Assembly: GCA_964036045.1 (NCBI GenBank) | Contig: OZ038383.1 | Location: forward strand, 39,496,294 to 39,560,293 | DNA length: 64,000 bases | Reading direction: 5' to 3' | DNA from: Eutreptiella sp. 'Long Island Sound 2002' | Taxonomy: Eukaryota > Euglenozoa > Euglenophyceae > Eutreptiales > Eutreptiaceae | Shown: piece by piece, positions 1 through 10,145 of the stretch | Layout: every line of letters begins with the position of its first letter | How positions within the stretch are numbered: the first letter of the stretch is position 1 | The notes under the pieces: generated by a model | Seen by the model: the letters and a program-made list of their open reading frames with translations, nothing else | Databases searched by the model: none | What the model was told of the DNA's origin: nothing | Position numbers and translations under genes: made by a program

Positions 1-629
1 GTAGTGCTGCAGGTGGTACGGGGCGTGGCTAAGAAGAGGGCCAGATCGGCCTGGTGGTATGAGGATCCCTGACAGGCAGTGACACTTTAGAAAAAATACA
101 AAGTTGGTGAGCGCCCCCCCATAGCCCTGTGCCAAATTTTCCATATCAGTGGTGGTGAGAACCCTCCAAACTTCACTGTCTTAGGGAAGACTTTGTGTGA
201 AGCATGCTGACGCCGGCGTCGGAGGGATGCCAAGGGGCAGACGCAGCACCTGTGGGCAGAGGGACGGCCGTCTCACTCTCAGCTAATAGATCTTCTCTGC
301 AGAACTGATTGTGGACAAGCAACGTAGCCCATTTCCTCATGAAATGTCAAACCAGTGCGCACACTCGGAAGTACAAATGGTTTCAGCTTTCATAGCACCC
401 CCCTCTGCACCAAAAAATGCCCGGTGTGAATACAAGCATTATTTTCAAGTCAGGCGGGTGCCGAGGTGGGTGGATACCTGTTTTGGTGGTACAATCGGTG
501 CCCACTGCCATGTCTGGTTCTGTTGATCCCAATCACTTGTAGAGAGGGGTGTGTCCGAATGGGAGGGTCTAGGGCAGCCCACTCCTCCTGATCCCGGTGA
601 ATGTTCTCACAACGATCTAGAAGTTGAGA
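1..629. other. Unannotated left flank
   Basis: I see no recognisable gene or repeat here. Composition is moderate GC without the C-runs that mark the centre of the window. The only open frame of note (311-526) is 71 codons with no recognisable motif, so I do not call it. Confidence 0.4.
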
Positions 630-639
630 CTGACTCCTG

Positions 640-1732
640 GCCCGCCGGATTTAACCAGACTTGGGTTCGGCGGACCTATCGGCTCGGCGGTTTTATCGGC
701 TCGGCGGACCTTCGGCCGGCCGATCGGCCGGCTGAAAGTCCTGTTTAATCCGTCACCCCCCCCCCTTTTGCCATACCCCCCCACCGCTCGAGTCATGTAA
801 TTTAAGGGGCCACAGGCAAGGAAGGTGGTAGACACAGATGGCGGTGCACACACAAGGCGGACCACACAAAAGGCAGTCTGTGGCCACCGCAGGAGTCATG
901 TTATTTCAGGAGCCACAAGCAAGGCGGTACACACAAGGCGGTGCACACACAAGGCGGAATACACAAAAGGCGGTGTGTGGCCACCGCAAGAGTCATGTTA
1001 TTGAAGGGGCCACGGGCAAGGCGGTACACATGGAACGCGGTGCACACACAAGGCGGTACACACAAAAGGCGGTCTGTGGCCACCGCAGGAGTCGTGTCAT
1101 TTAAGGGGCCACCGGCAAGGCGGTACACACATAAGGCGGTGCACACACAAGGCGGTGCACACACAAAAGGCGGTCTGTGGCCACCGCAAGAGTAATGTTA
1201 TTGAAGGGGCCATGGGCAAGGCGGTGCACACGGAACACGGTGCACACACAAGGCGGAACACACAAAAGGCGGTCTGTGGCCACCGCAGGAGTCATGTTAT
1301 TGAAGTGGCCACAGGCAAGGCGGTACACACATAAGGCGGTGGACACACAAGGCGGAACACACAAAAGGCAGTCTGTGGCCACCGCAGGAGTCTTGTTATT
1401 GAAGGGGCCACCGGCAAGGCGCTACACACGGAACGCGGTGCATACACAAGGTAGAACACACAAAAGCCGGTCTGTGGCCACGACAACAGTCATGTTATTG
1501 AAGGGGCCACAGGCAAGGCGGTACACATGGATCGCGGTGCACACACAAGGTGGTGGACACACAAGGCGGAACACACAAAAAGCGGTCTATGGCCACCGCA
1601 GGAGTCTTGTTATTAGTATACCGGGGGGGGGGATTATTAGTGTATGGAGGTATTAGTACAAGGGGGGGTGACGGAAAGTCCGTCGAGCCGATAAGTCCGC
1701 CGAACCCCAAGTCCGGTTTAATTCGGTGAGCT
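640..1732. mobile_element. Non-autonomous TIR element, Mutator-like by TSD length
   Basis: The 10 bp CTGACTCCTG occurs at 630-639 and again at 1733-1742, bracketing inverted ends. The left end (640-760) and the reverse complement of the right end (about 1655-1732) share an imperfect TIR. It contains ACTTGGG, GGTTCGGCGGAC, TATCGGCTCG and, further in, GAAAGTCC/GACTTTCC followed by CCGTCACCCCCC. The left arm carries an extra partial duplication (roughly 691-733). The interior is a tandem array with no transposase. A 9-10 bp duplication is typical of Mutator-like elements, so I infer a non-autonomous MULE; family membership is not proven. Confidence 0.72.
822..1612 (+). repeat. ~100 bp minisatellite inside the TIR element
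   Basis: There are eight imperfect direct copies, each with a GTGGCCACCGCAGGAGTCAT core. Cores fall near 880, 977, 1078, 1178, 1277, 1378, 1476 and 1590. They are separated by variable numbers of short AAGGCGGTACACACA-type subrepeats, so copies run from about 92 to 115 bp. All frames read through as low-complexity peptides, so the small open frames here are not genes. Confidence 0.85.
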
Positions 1733-1742
1733 CTGACTCCTG

Positions 1743-3220
1743 AAGGTGGCAGGTATGTGCCGCAACGCCGGCAGTGGCAGAGGCAGACCCCGAGCGCTAC
1801 ATCCCAGGCAGCCTACGGCCCTGGGGGACCAAGGGTTGGGAGCAGCCTTGGGCGCATCGGGGTACGCGGACAACACCCAGGCGATGGCCCTGGGGGCCGT
1901 GGCACTCCAGTGCACCACCCTCACGACGGAAGCCTGGCTGCTGGACACAGGGCAAGATGTCCATATGGACAAGTCCTTCTCTTGGACCCAGGGGGATTGG
2001 GGTGGGGAGGGCGGGGGGGGGGCAATGTCGAGTCCAGCCCCGAGCTCCTCAGTCCAGATGACGACGAAGATATGTCACCGACACAGCGCACCAGGAAGCA
2101 ATTGTGGCAGAACGGGAGGACCCACCCACGACCCCACACAAGAAACGTCCGTCCATTGGTAGCGCAACTCTTCGATGGTGGATAGAGATGGATCCTTTGC
2201 CGCTGGATAAGGCACCACCAGCATGGCACATAGACCTATTGGATGCACTACTGGCTGAATAGACGGAAAGTCAAATGACACGGCTAAAACAATGGATCAC
2301 GGTACACGGCACCGAAGAAATGCAAACAACCCTGGACACTCTATCTGCTGCAATCACGACACGTTGCTCGCTGCACTCAGGCCTCCGTTCACTGCTTCGA
2401 GGGGCTCGAGTCCCACCGCTAATTTTCTCCGCTCACATGCCTAAGAACGCCACCTCTTCATCAGGGTCAGCAGCTTTAAACGGCCAGAGGACGAACCGGC
2501 CTTAAGTGATATTGTCTATGCCATGTTCCTTGTGCAACAGTGATGAGCTTTAGCTGAACAGATATGTGAGGCCACACGCGCGCACCCCTTCCACACAACA
2601 CACGACTACGTCCCGCTCGACCTGCCATGAGGACCGGTGTCTTTCATCCGTAGCTAGTGCCATCTGGAGCCTTGCCAACTGAAGGTTTTTGCATTCTCGG
2701 CTCAACAACTGCACCCCACACTCCCTGTCCTCACATACCCTCCCACACAGCAACGTTTGCACAACATCACTCCCTTGCCCGGACCCCACTGTATCAATCA
2801 GTGCGCTAATACACACGCCCACAGGCACACTTGACACCGCCCACACACGTCATATGGTATCTCTGCACTATCTTGCAAGCAATCAATGTCTGGACAGCCT
2901 CGCAGGCTCTCGCATGTGAAACATACCACACACCAACCCACCCGTGGTCACAGTGCAATGACCCCCTGACGCAGGCTTCTCACATCCTGCTGTGTGAACC
3001 AGACACATCCACCACCTATCAGTCATCAATCACGTCCCAACGCTAGGTCTTATGTAACACATCACTTTCACCACCACTAGCACCACCCGTTGGCAGGGCG
3101 ACATTCCAAAAGCACACATGGTTTTTGTACGTGTCCGACATTAGAGTGCAAACACTGACGGACACAGAGCGGTTGTGAATCCACTGCTACTTCTTACACC
3201 ACCATCACAGTGCGTCTTCC
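1743..3220. other. Degenerate CA-rich region, no supported gene
   Basis: Open frames up to about 140 codons (for example 1746-2162) overlap each other in all + frames at 1746-2185 and have no recognisable motif. From about 2270 the base composition drops and CACA-rich stretches dominate. This continues into the GIY-YIG-like ORF, so it may be the decayed upstream part of the same element. A Cys-rich stretch read in another frame at about 3120-3160 could be a remnant zinc-binding linker, but it contains stops. Confidence 0.3.
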
Positions 3221-3940
3221 ATGTGGCAACCACACCTACATAGACCATTCTTGTATAAAGCATACACACGGGCCATGCGCAATGCTTTGGATGCTAAGAA
3301 TCTGGGCGCAGTGGCTACACTCCTGCAAGCACGAGCAACATACCTCCCATACGAAACACACCCAGTCATCCGCATGGTCAGGGCCATATCACGCGCACAC
3401 CACTGGCACACATCCGTGACACCGGCAACCATCCTCATCTATGTTGCACTACACAGCTTCCTCGTGGTGGCATATGCAGGGAAGACCACACTTGCCACCG
3501 CACAGCGTTTGCGTAAACACACCACCACAACATACGCAGGCTCCGAAGACTCCACATTTCACGCACTCTTGAAGAAGACTACGGAACTTGACCGGACACT
3601 AGTCCCCGTCGAACTAGTTGACTCCTCGGAATTGGCATGCTACCGGGAAAGAGACTGGTGGCATACCATACACAAACACTCCATAAATGACGCCGCCCCG
3701 GCACTTCCATCGTCAGGACAGCCGATACCCGGGGCACAGCACACAAAACAATTACAAACGACACTACACCGGGCTCACATTGCGCGCACCAACAGGGATT
3801 ACGCCCAAACAGCCGTGCTGAACAAAGATATCCAACGGATTGCATCCAATCTCAACATACCTGCCGACCAGTCAACATCACTTTACCGTGCCTCACAGCA
3901 GCACAGCGACACACGATCTCCAGGCTCATTAACAGCATGA
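3221..3940 (+). CDS. GIY-YIG-like nuclease domain protein (putative, element-borne)
   Basis: This is a 239-residue ORF. Residues 1-65 look helical. Residues 71-160 fit the GIY-YIG nuclease layout. LIY at 72-74 stands for GIY and AYAGKT at 84-89 stands for YIG-K-T. The helix RLRKH (96-100) supplies the expected Arg and His. RERDWW (142-147) supplies the metal-binding Glu, and Asn156 follows in the usual position. In the known family these residues cut DNA in homing endonucleases, repair enzymes and Penelope-like retroelements. No reverse transcriptase is visible next to it. An in-frame stop lies at 3176-3178, so the ATG at 3221 is the first good start. The stop codon overlaps the next frame as ATGA at 3937-3940. 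The family call rests on motif order only. Confidence 0.5.
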   Translation: MWQPHLHRPFLYKAYTRAMRNALDAKNLGAVATLLQARATYLPYETHPVIRMVRAISRAHHWHTSVTPATILIYVALHSFLVVAYAGKTTLATAQRLRKHTTTTYAGSEDSTFHALLKKTTELDRTLVPVELVDSSELACYRERDWWHTIHKHSINDAAPALPSSGQPIPGAQHTKQLQTTLHRAHIARTNRDYAQTAVLNKDIQRIASNLNIPADQSTSLYRASQQHSDTRSPGSLTA

Positions 3941-4504
3941 TTCGCAACACACAACACTCCTCATGGGAACGCAAAGCTATCCACACACACATCCGCATCG
4001 TCTCGTCATCAACTCTGAATGTTCGCAGGGCATTCGAGCGATGGGCAAACAAACAGGAAAGGATCACAGGGCATGTTACCATGATGAAACCCATCTTCAC
4101 ATCTTCACATTTGGCAACAAGGAGGCACAGTTGTTCGCATCGATGGCCATTTTGCCCTCCTTCCCATGACCATTACGTACAACGGCTCCCCCCTGCACAG
4201 AAGCGACCCATGCTCTGGCAACCGGTCCCGGCAACAGGCCATCACCAGCATACACAACTTGGCGCGCACACTATACATACAACATAAATATACCAAGCAC
4301 ACACTCTCAGCAGCACTAGGCACCATAGATTGGGAGATGGTGCCACTCCTACGGCATCGAGTACAAGCACTGGCTGATGCGTTGTCCCACGTCGCATGCA
4401 CACACGTTGCCGATACAGGGCCCACAATGCTGTTCAGTTTCTACCGCCAATGGGTATGGGACCAGACCCACGAATTTCTGACACGGGAGGGTTACAACCC
4501 CTAG
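3937..4504 (+). pseudogene. Broken ORF downstream of the GIY-YIG-like gene
   Basis: A frame opening at ATG 3937, overlapping the previous stop, reads plausibly basic and helical to about 4110. A second frame (about 4125-4504) then continues with similar codon style and ends at TAG 4502-4504. The switch implies an indel near 4110-4130. I recognise no domain. The composition matches 3221-3940, so the two may be parts of one decayed mobile element. Confidence 0.3.
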
Positions 4505-5430
4505 CCCCTCTAGTCCCTACCGGTACTGCGTGAATGCATGACTAAAGAACAGCACGTATGCAAAGGGACATGCATGACACAGACCATGACAGCCATGGGC
4601 ATTGCCACACATGTGCATGGGCAACATCCGCCACTAGTCTACGCACAGCCCTCAAGCCTCACGTCACAGTGGCACCTGAAGTACACAGTCACGCTATAAT
4701 CACCCACGGGACAGGCACACAACACATATCCAACATCATCGCTGGGGCGGCGTTGAATGTTCAACCCTTCTTGCACTCATGGATTTCATGCTTCTTGAGT
4801 ATAACATCCTGGGCATAGCTTGCTAGCCTGTCAGGATATTCCGGACCTACTATTTTGCACGCGCTACACTCCGCAGTACCCTGCATCGTCAATAGAACAC
4901 CGTGGGATGTCGACGGCACACTAGAGTGGTGCCGCCATATAACATATGTGTTGCCTTGCAGCCGCGACACAGTCTTTTTTCGCTTACGACGATGGATAGT
5001 CACACAAGCCGTGTGGACTCCAAAGGCATATGCTTCCTTGCACCTACCACACGTGGGACCCTGTGATGCCCTATGTGCAGATTGGTGCCACGACTTCCCA
5101 GTTTTACAGTTTTTTAGTCCAACACAGGACCCTCGAGAACCGATCCACGCGGGGCTTTGCCCCCCGGGGGGAGGGGGGTCTCGATTTCCTACAGTATGTG
5201 AACTGAGCAATTGTTCGATAACAGAGGATCCAATCGGGGAAGCTTAGCGACGGGCGGTGACGTACCACTGAACTCTATTGCTTTTTGTGCTTGACAGTGG
5301 TCAGTCCACTGGCATTTGTATGTCTCTCTTTTGACAGAAAGGTACCCATGGTCTTTTAGGCCACTGACGAGCCACATCTCTTTCTATGTTTTTGTACTGA
5401 CTGCACACTAAGCTCATGTGCATTAACTCA
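4505..5430. other. No supported gene; short C/G-rich knot near 5150-5180
   Basis: Open frames in this stretch (4558-4818, 4855-5247 and the minus-strand 4761-5210) are mutually overlapping and carry no motif I recognise. A short inverted G/C-rich element (GGGGCTTTGCCCC) lies near 5153-5166. Confidence 0.3.
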
Positions 5431-5447
5431 GCATTCCATCGGGGGCA

Positions 5448-5967
5448 GTGGTCCTCCTCCGGGGCCAACCAATCCCCACGGTGGATTCCTTCTGCCACTT
5501 TGGCTTGGACATCGTTGTGGGGCGGTCACACCAGATGAGGCCGGTGCTGACCAAACGCCTGGCGCCGCGGCCCAGTGCACTGCGACACCTGCTCCATCTC
5601 CCCACCTTCCACGCTGGTGACGTTTCATGGGATGGCACTCGCCCCAATCTTTGACAAGGAGCTGCGTGGGCTGGAGACCATGGTCCTTCGGACCGTGTGG
5701 GGGGCAACACGCCTCTCCCGTGCCAAGGAGGTCATCTTCTCCATCCGGACCCTGGGACACTGCATCTCTCCGGTCATGCACCCCCGTGATGAACGGGTGG
5801 TCTGGATGACCCGGGTAGCCTGCCGCCCACGGGCGACTCAGGTCTTCATCCAGGCCATTTGGGAGCACGGCAGCCAGCCCCCAAACACTGGGCCCTTTAG
5901 GTGGGCTTTCCACATGGTGGGCAGCTCAAAAATGGAAGTTTCCGAAACTTATTTTTTGATATTGTGA
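5448..5967 (+). pseudogene. 5'-truncated non-LTR reverse transcriptase fragment (thumb region)
   Basis: Two + frames join across a frameshift near 5625. The first (5448-5654) carries a VDSFCHFGLDIVV stretch, like the F-x-YLG palm/thumb motif of LINE reverse transcriptases. The second (about 5625-5967) carries KELRGLETMVLRTVWG and GHCISPVMHPRDERVVW, like the post-RT connection region of these enzymes. The catalytic palm motifs are missing, so this is a dead 5'-truncated copy. It does not resemble the RT of the elements in the centre of the window, so it is probably a different LINE family. Confidence 0.5.
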
Positions 5968-6303
5968 TCACCTAAAATGACCATGCAGGGCTCGTGGATC
6001 TGGAGTGTATCGGGCCAGACCGAGCCTCTGCACTTTGTGTGCTGAGTTTTTTTGCGGGTATGGCAGGGACCCAAAATATTTTTTCCATCCTATGTGTGTA
6101 TACTCAAAGTGCTTAGAAATTTATGGAGAATTTATGGAGATTTCAAATATGCATGAAAAACGTGAAACTCACGGGGGGGGCGACTCCGCGGGTCCTAGGA
6201 CGCCAACTACCCCCCCCCCCCCCAAGGGGCCTCCGGCCGACAGTTAGTTGTCATAGGTATGAGCCCAAGGAGCCAATGGGCGCCGAAGGCGCCCAATAGG
6301 GTT

Positions 6304-6890
6304 ATGTAGCCACCTTGCCCACTTGTGGGCCTTTTTCTGATTCTGCCCCCCGCTCCGAGGCGGAGGGGATCCCTGAGGCGGCAGGGGGTGATGTAGCCAC
6401 CTTGCCCACAAGTGGGCCTTTTTCTGATTCGGCCCCCCGCTCTGAGGCAGTGGGGATCCCCGAGGCGGCAGGGGTGATGTAGCCACCTTGCCCACAAGTG
6501 GGCCTTTTTCTGATTCTGCCCGCCGCTCTGAGGCGGAGGGGATCCCCGAGGCGGCAGGGGTGATGTGGCCACCTTGCCCACAAGTGGGCCACTTCTGATT
6601 TTGCCCCCCGCTTTGAGGCGGTGGGGATCCCCGAGGCAGCAGGGGTGATGTAGCCACCTTGCCCATTTATGGGCCACTTCTGATTTTGCCCCCCGCTTTG
6701 AGGCGGTGGGGATCCCCGAGGCGGCAGGGATGATGTAGCCACCTTGCCTATTTATGGGCCACTTCTGATTTTGCCCCCCGCTTTGAGGCGGTGGGGATCC
6801 CCGAGGCGGCAGGGGTGATGTAGCCACCTTGCCCATTTATGGGCCACTTCTTGGGGGCGGAGCGTTCTCGCCCGTTGCAGAGTGTAGGGA
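6304..6890 (+). repeat. 85-87 bp tandem repeat with a conserved hairpin
   Basis: Seven copies start at 6304, 6391, 6477, 6563, 6648, 6733 and 6818, at the ATGTAGCCACCTTGCCCA core. Each holds a small stem: GCCCAC-loop-GTGGGC in the first four copies and GCCCAT-loop-ATGGGC in two later full copies. The closing pair therefore changes in a compensating way. A GGGGATCCCC palindrome follows in each unit. The long minus-strand open frames here are a by-product of the repeat. Confidence 0.88.
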
Positions 6891-7040
6891 GGAGGAACCA
6901 GGTGTTTAGTTGGCAGCCAAAGAAGAGGTCGGCCACCACAGCATATGATTCTGATAGCTCATCAAGTGAAGGTGAGTTATTTAAGTAAGGGCTTTTTCCT
7001 GTGCCCTTCTTTGTCGGTGGCCTCTCCCCCCCCTTACCCC

Positions 7041-7345
7041 TGTTAGGTCGATGCGTAGAAAGTGTTCCAAGGAGCCACTCTTGGTCTTAGGCCCCTCCCC
7101 CTGTTAGGTCGATGCGTAGAAAGTGTTCCAAGGAGCCACTCTTGGTCTTAGGCCCCTCCCCCTGTTAGGTCGATGCGTAGAAAGTGTTCCAAGGAGCCAC
7201 TCTTGGTCTTAGGCCCCTCCCCCTCTTAGGTCGATGCGTAGAAAGTGTTCCAAGGAGCCACTCTTGGTCCTAGGCCCCTCCCTCCTTAGGTCGATCCGTA
7301 GACAGTGCTCCAAGGAGTCACTCTTGATCTCAGGCCCTTCTTTTT
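7041..7345 (+). repeat. 61 bp tandem repeat, 5 copies
   Basis: The TAGGTCGATGCGTAGAAAGT core recurs at 60-61 bp steps (7041, 7102, 7163, 7224, 7284). The last copies drift (GATCCGTAGACAGTG). It lies inside the hAT-like element. Confidence 0.88.
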
Positions 7346-7485
7346 CATTCCTCGAAACGTTTGGGGAGAAGGCTGGTGCAAGTGTGGTGTAAGCGGGGAG
7401 GGGTGATGTACCATCATGGCGGTGTGGTCCGAGGCCACCGCCCCGAGTTGCTATGACCACACTTTTGCAGCTGCATTCCAACCCC

Positions 7486-7550
7486 TATATATATATATAT
7501 ATATATATCGACATATATAAATATATATATTTGTATGTATGTATGTATGT
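7486..7550. repeat. TA / GTAT microsatellite
   Basis: An alternating TA tract with one GACATATATAAA interruption runs into a TTGTATG/TATG tract. It is low complexity and polymorphism-prone, and lies inside the hAT-like element. Confidence 0.9.
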
Positions 7551-7905
7551 CTTGTGGCATGGTGTAACTCTAAACCCATGGCCGCCTCAGGAGCCCACCC
7601 CCCTGAGGTTCCCAGTGTGGCTGGGAATACCCAAGCCGATGATACCCTACCCTCTATTGTGGGAAGGGGCGGTGCGAACTGTCGGATCACACCTGGGCCG
7701 CATACACAACTGTTCGGAGGTGCCCGACACCCCCCCCCCTCCCCCGGGAACCCCGGGAACCGCGGGAACAGCCCTCCCCGGCACCCCTCCCAGAACCCCC
7801 CCCTCCAAGCCCCCCCCCCCCCCTAGGGGCCTCCGGCCGACAGTTAGTTGGGGGGGTAGTTGGCGTCCAGGACCGAGGGGTCGCCCCCCCCCCCGTGGTG
7901 AAACT

Positions 7906-9600
7906 CTTTTTCACACTCACCCTCACCCCACCCCACCCCATTTTAGCTGCTTGGCAACCTCCCCCCGAGGGGCAAAAATGTCTCAACAATTTGTCCCAAC
8001 GAACAATGTGCTGATCATTTTGAGGTAGGTCTGTTGGGGTACAAATTTTTTGCCTGGCCAGCCATGGCTGGACCACCCTCCAGACCTCCCTCCACCCGTG
8101 AGGATACAAGCCAGAAAGCAAATTGGTGGGGACAGAGTGTCCCATAAAAGCTGGTTGGGTATCGCGTAGTACAGCCAGTGTCCAGTACAATGGCTCTTGT
8201 GCGACCTGCTTTTGTTGGTCAATGTGATTGGGGCAGTTTTGTGGGTGACAGTCAAGGGGGGCACCTGTTTGAATTCTCCACCCCCAACAGTGTGCGAGCA
8301 CTTTTGGGGTCCCAGGCAGGGGATGTCCCAGTGCTTGCTGCCGTAGGGCAGCCTCAGGTTTTTGCTGCACTGCATGCTGTCCTACATCATGGTGTGTCTA
8401 GTGTGAGGTGGAGAACACTGCGCACCTATCTCTTTTGATTTCTGCAGTCCAGATCTGCAGTATTCCGCCAACCTCCACACTGTTGACTCCATCAGCATTG
8501 GAATCAAGATCAGTCAAAACCGCACCCATCCAGGTTTTGTGGTGCACCTGCCCAGTGTCAATGCCTGGCCCTTGTGCCCATCCCTGACCTGTGTCACATG
8601 TTACGCTATCGGTATTGATACCCTTTGTGCATGCATCACAGCATGCATGCACCAGGAGAATGCTTTGTAATCCTGATTGCACTGTTGTGGCTTGTGGCAC
8701 ACAGGTTAGATAACTGTCCTGGAACAGGGCATATTGTGGTCATGCTCAGGTACATTTTACAGGTGTACATTGTACACGTCTTTTTGCTGTAGCTTTTACC
8801 ACTCTTCATCATCGCGTTATCTCACGGAACAAAGGAAAATGGAACACAACACATTGTTAAACCAGGGCAAACGAGTGTAGGGGCACGTTTCTTGCGTAAA
8901 TTTCAACCCTCTCTCCCATCTTTTTAGGTTTTGTCAATGGTATGGTTGTGGCATCCTCACATCACCCCCTGGATGAGAAGTTGGAGCCATCTGGGATCAA
9001 CTTCCACACCCGACTCACCTGATGTGAAGCTATTCAATCTATAAAATCAATGCAGAAAGAAGAAGCGCAGAAGCGAAAGAGCGACCCCTGCAAACTGTAG
9101 TAGAAGCCTGAGATTCCCTTCCACACTTTGTATTTTGAGCTAAGCCATGGTCTCTCGTCTGTAGAGAGCGATGTTGTCCAACTTGCACTGTTTTTCCCCT
9201 GCTGGCCTTTTTCGTTGACAGTTTACAATACAGTGCATCATTTATACCCAAGGAGCGTTGTCACGAGACATGTATCTTGTGGCACTGCCTGCCCCCTCAA
9301 TCTGGGGTAATTGCGAACTCGGCAGCAGAGGAGTGGGGAAGGGGACACATTGGGGCAATACGTGTCCTGATTCTCACACTGACCCCTTCTTTGAAACCCC
9401 TGTCTGCCAGTGGCCCCTTTGCAACCACCACCTTGTCCCAGCCTGGGAGGAGCCCAAGAAGAGCCCAGTAGGAGAGGGCCATGGACCAGCGCTTTGGGGT
9501 TGCGAATTAAATGTTTTGGGGGCACAGGGAATTTGGGACATTAGGACAGGATCGAGGAAACGAGGGTCTGGCCTCCTCACATCTTCTCCCATTCTCCTTT
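7906..9600. other. Moderate-GC region, possible introns, no supported exon
   Basis: Composition is ordinary compared with the rest of the window. An open stretch at 8190-8438 reads plausibly as protein but has no recognisable motif. Candidate acceptor sites (pyrimidine tract-CAG, for example CCCCTGTCTGCCAG ending near 9412) suggest this may be the upstream part of the gene ending at 10145. I could not define exons. Confidence 0.3.
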
Positions 9601-9622
9601 GGGCTCCTGCTGCTCCTCCCAG

Positions 9623-10145
9623 GCTGCTCAGCAAAGCCCTGCCTTTTGCACAGGCCCGCGCATCAACAAACCCCAGTTCGTCCCATCGCTCTTTGCCCGA
9701 GTCCCGCTCCTCTGCACCCCCATCCCCATCCACCCTCCACACCCCCGCCCCCCCACAGCAGCCCCAGCCCATGCAGGCACCCAAGGCCCTGCGGGATCCC
9801 AAGCCTCCCTCACGCAGCCCCAAGCCTCCCATGGCCGCCGCCCTGCCCAACCCCTGGGGCCGCATTCCCGCGGTCCCCAGCGAGGCCCGCCTATCGATGA
9901 TGTTTGCCAAGAACTCGCCCTCTGTCGAGTGGCCCGACCCCCCACTTCCCCCGTTCAAGGGGCCCGGGGCAAACCTTTACGACCGCCAGGTGGCGCTGGC
10001 CCGCATCCGGAAGTCGGTGCAGCAGCATTTGGCCCGGGACTCCACAGTGCCGCCGCTGCGGGATATGCTGCTGGCGCAGGATCGGGAGCTGCGTGCCACG
10101 GGGGTGTCATTTGAGGGGATCATGGAGTACGGGCTGGGGGTGTGA
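9623..10145 (+). CDS. Putative terminal exon of an unknown host gene
   Basis: An open frame preceded by a good splice acceptor (pyrimidine tract ending CTCCTCCCAG at 9622) runs to TGA at 10143-10145. The first part is Ser/Pro-rich low complexity. The last 80 residues are different: mixed, charged and helical, with FAKNSPSVEWPDP, then NLYDRQVALARIRKSVQQHL and LRDMLLAQDRELRATG. They read like a real folded segment. I do not recognise a family. The open frame extends upstream to about 9258, but two acceptor-like sites suggest that part is intronic. This is the best candidate for a non-transposon gene in the window. Confidence 0.4.

Larger units (their letters stand above)
6170..7897. mobile_element. 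Non-autonomous hAT-like TIR element with 8 bp TSD
   Basis: The octamer GTGAAACT at 6162-6169 recurs at 7898-7905. The element starts CACGGGGGGGGCGACTCC and ends as its inverted counterpart, GGTCGCCCC...CCCGTG. The TIRs are roughly 47 bp, imperfect mainly in the G-run length, and both reach GACGCCAACTACCCCCC. An 8 bp duplication and CA...TG termini are the signature of hAT transposons. No transposase is present; the interior is two tandem arrays and a TA microsatellite. Just inside both ends lies GGCCTCCGGCCGACAGTTAG in the same orientation, so one subterminal block is flipped relative to its TIR. Confidence 0.78.

Noticed and set aside
6304-6880. Minus-strand proteins of 140-210 residues
   Set aside because: They are translations of the 85-87 bp tandem repeat and overlap in different frames with the same peptide content.
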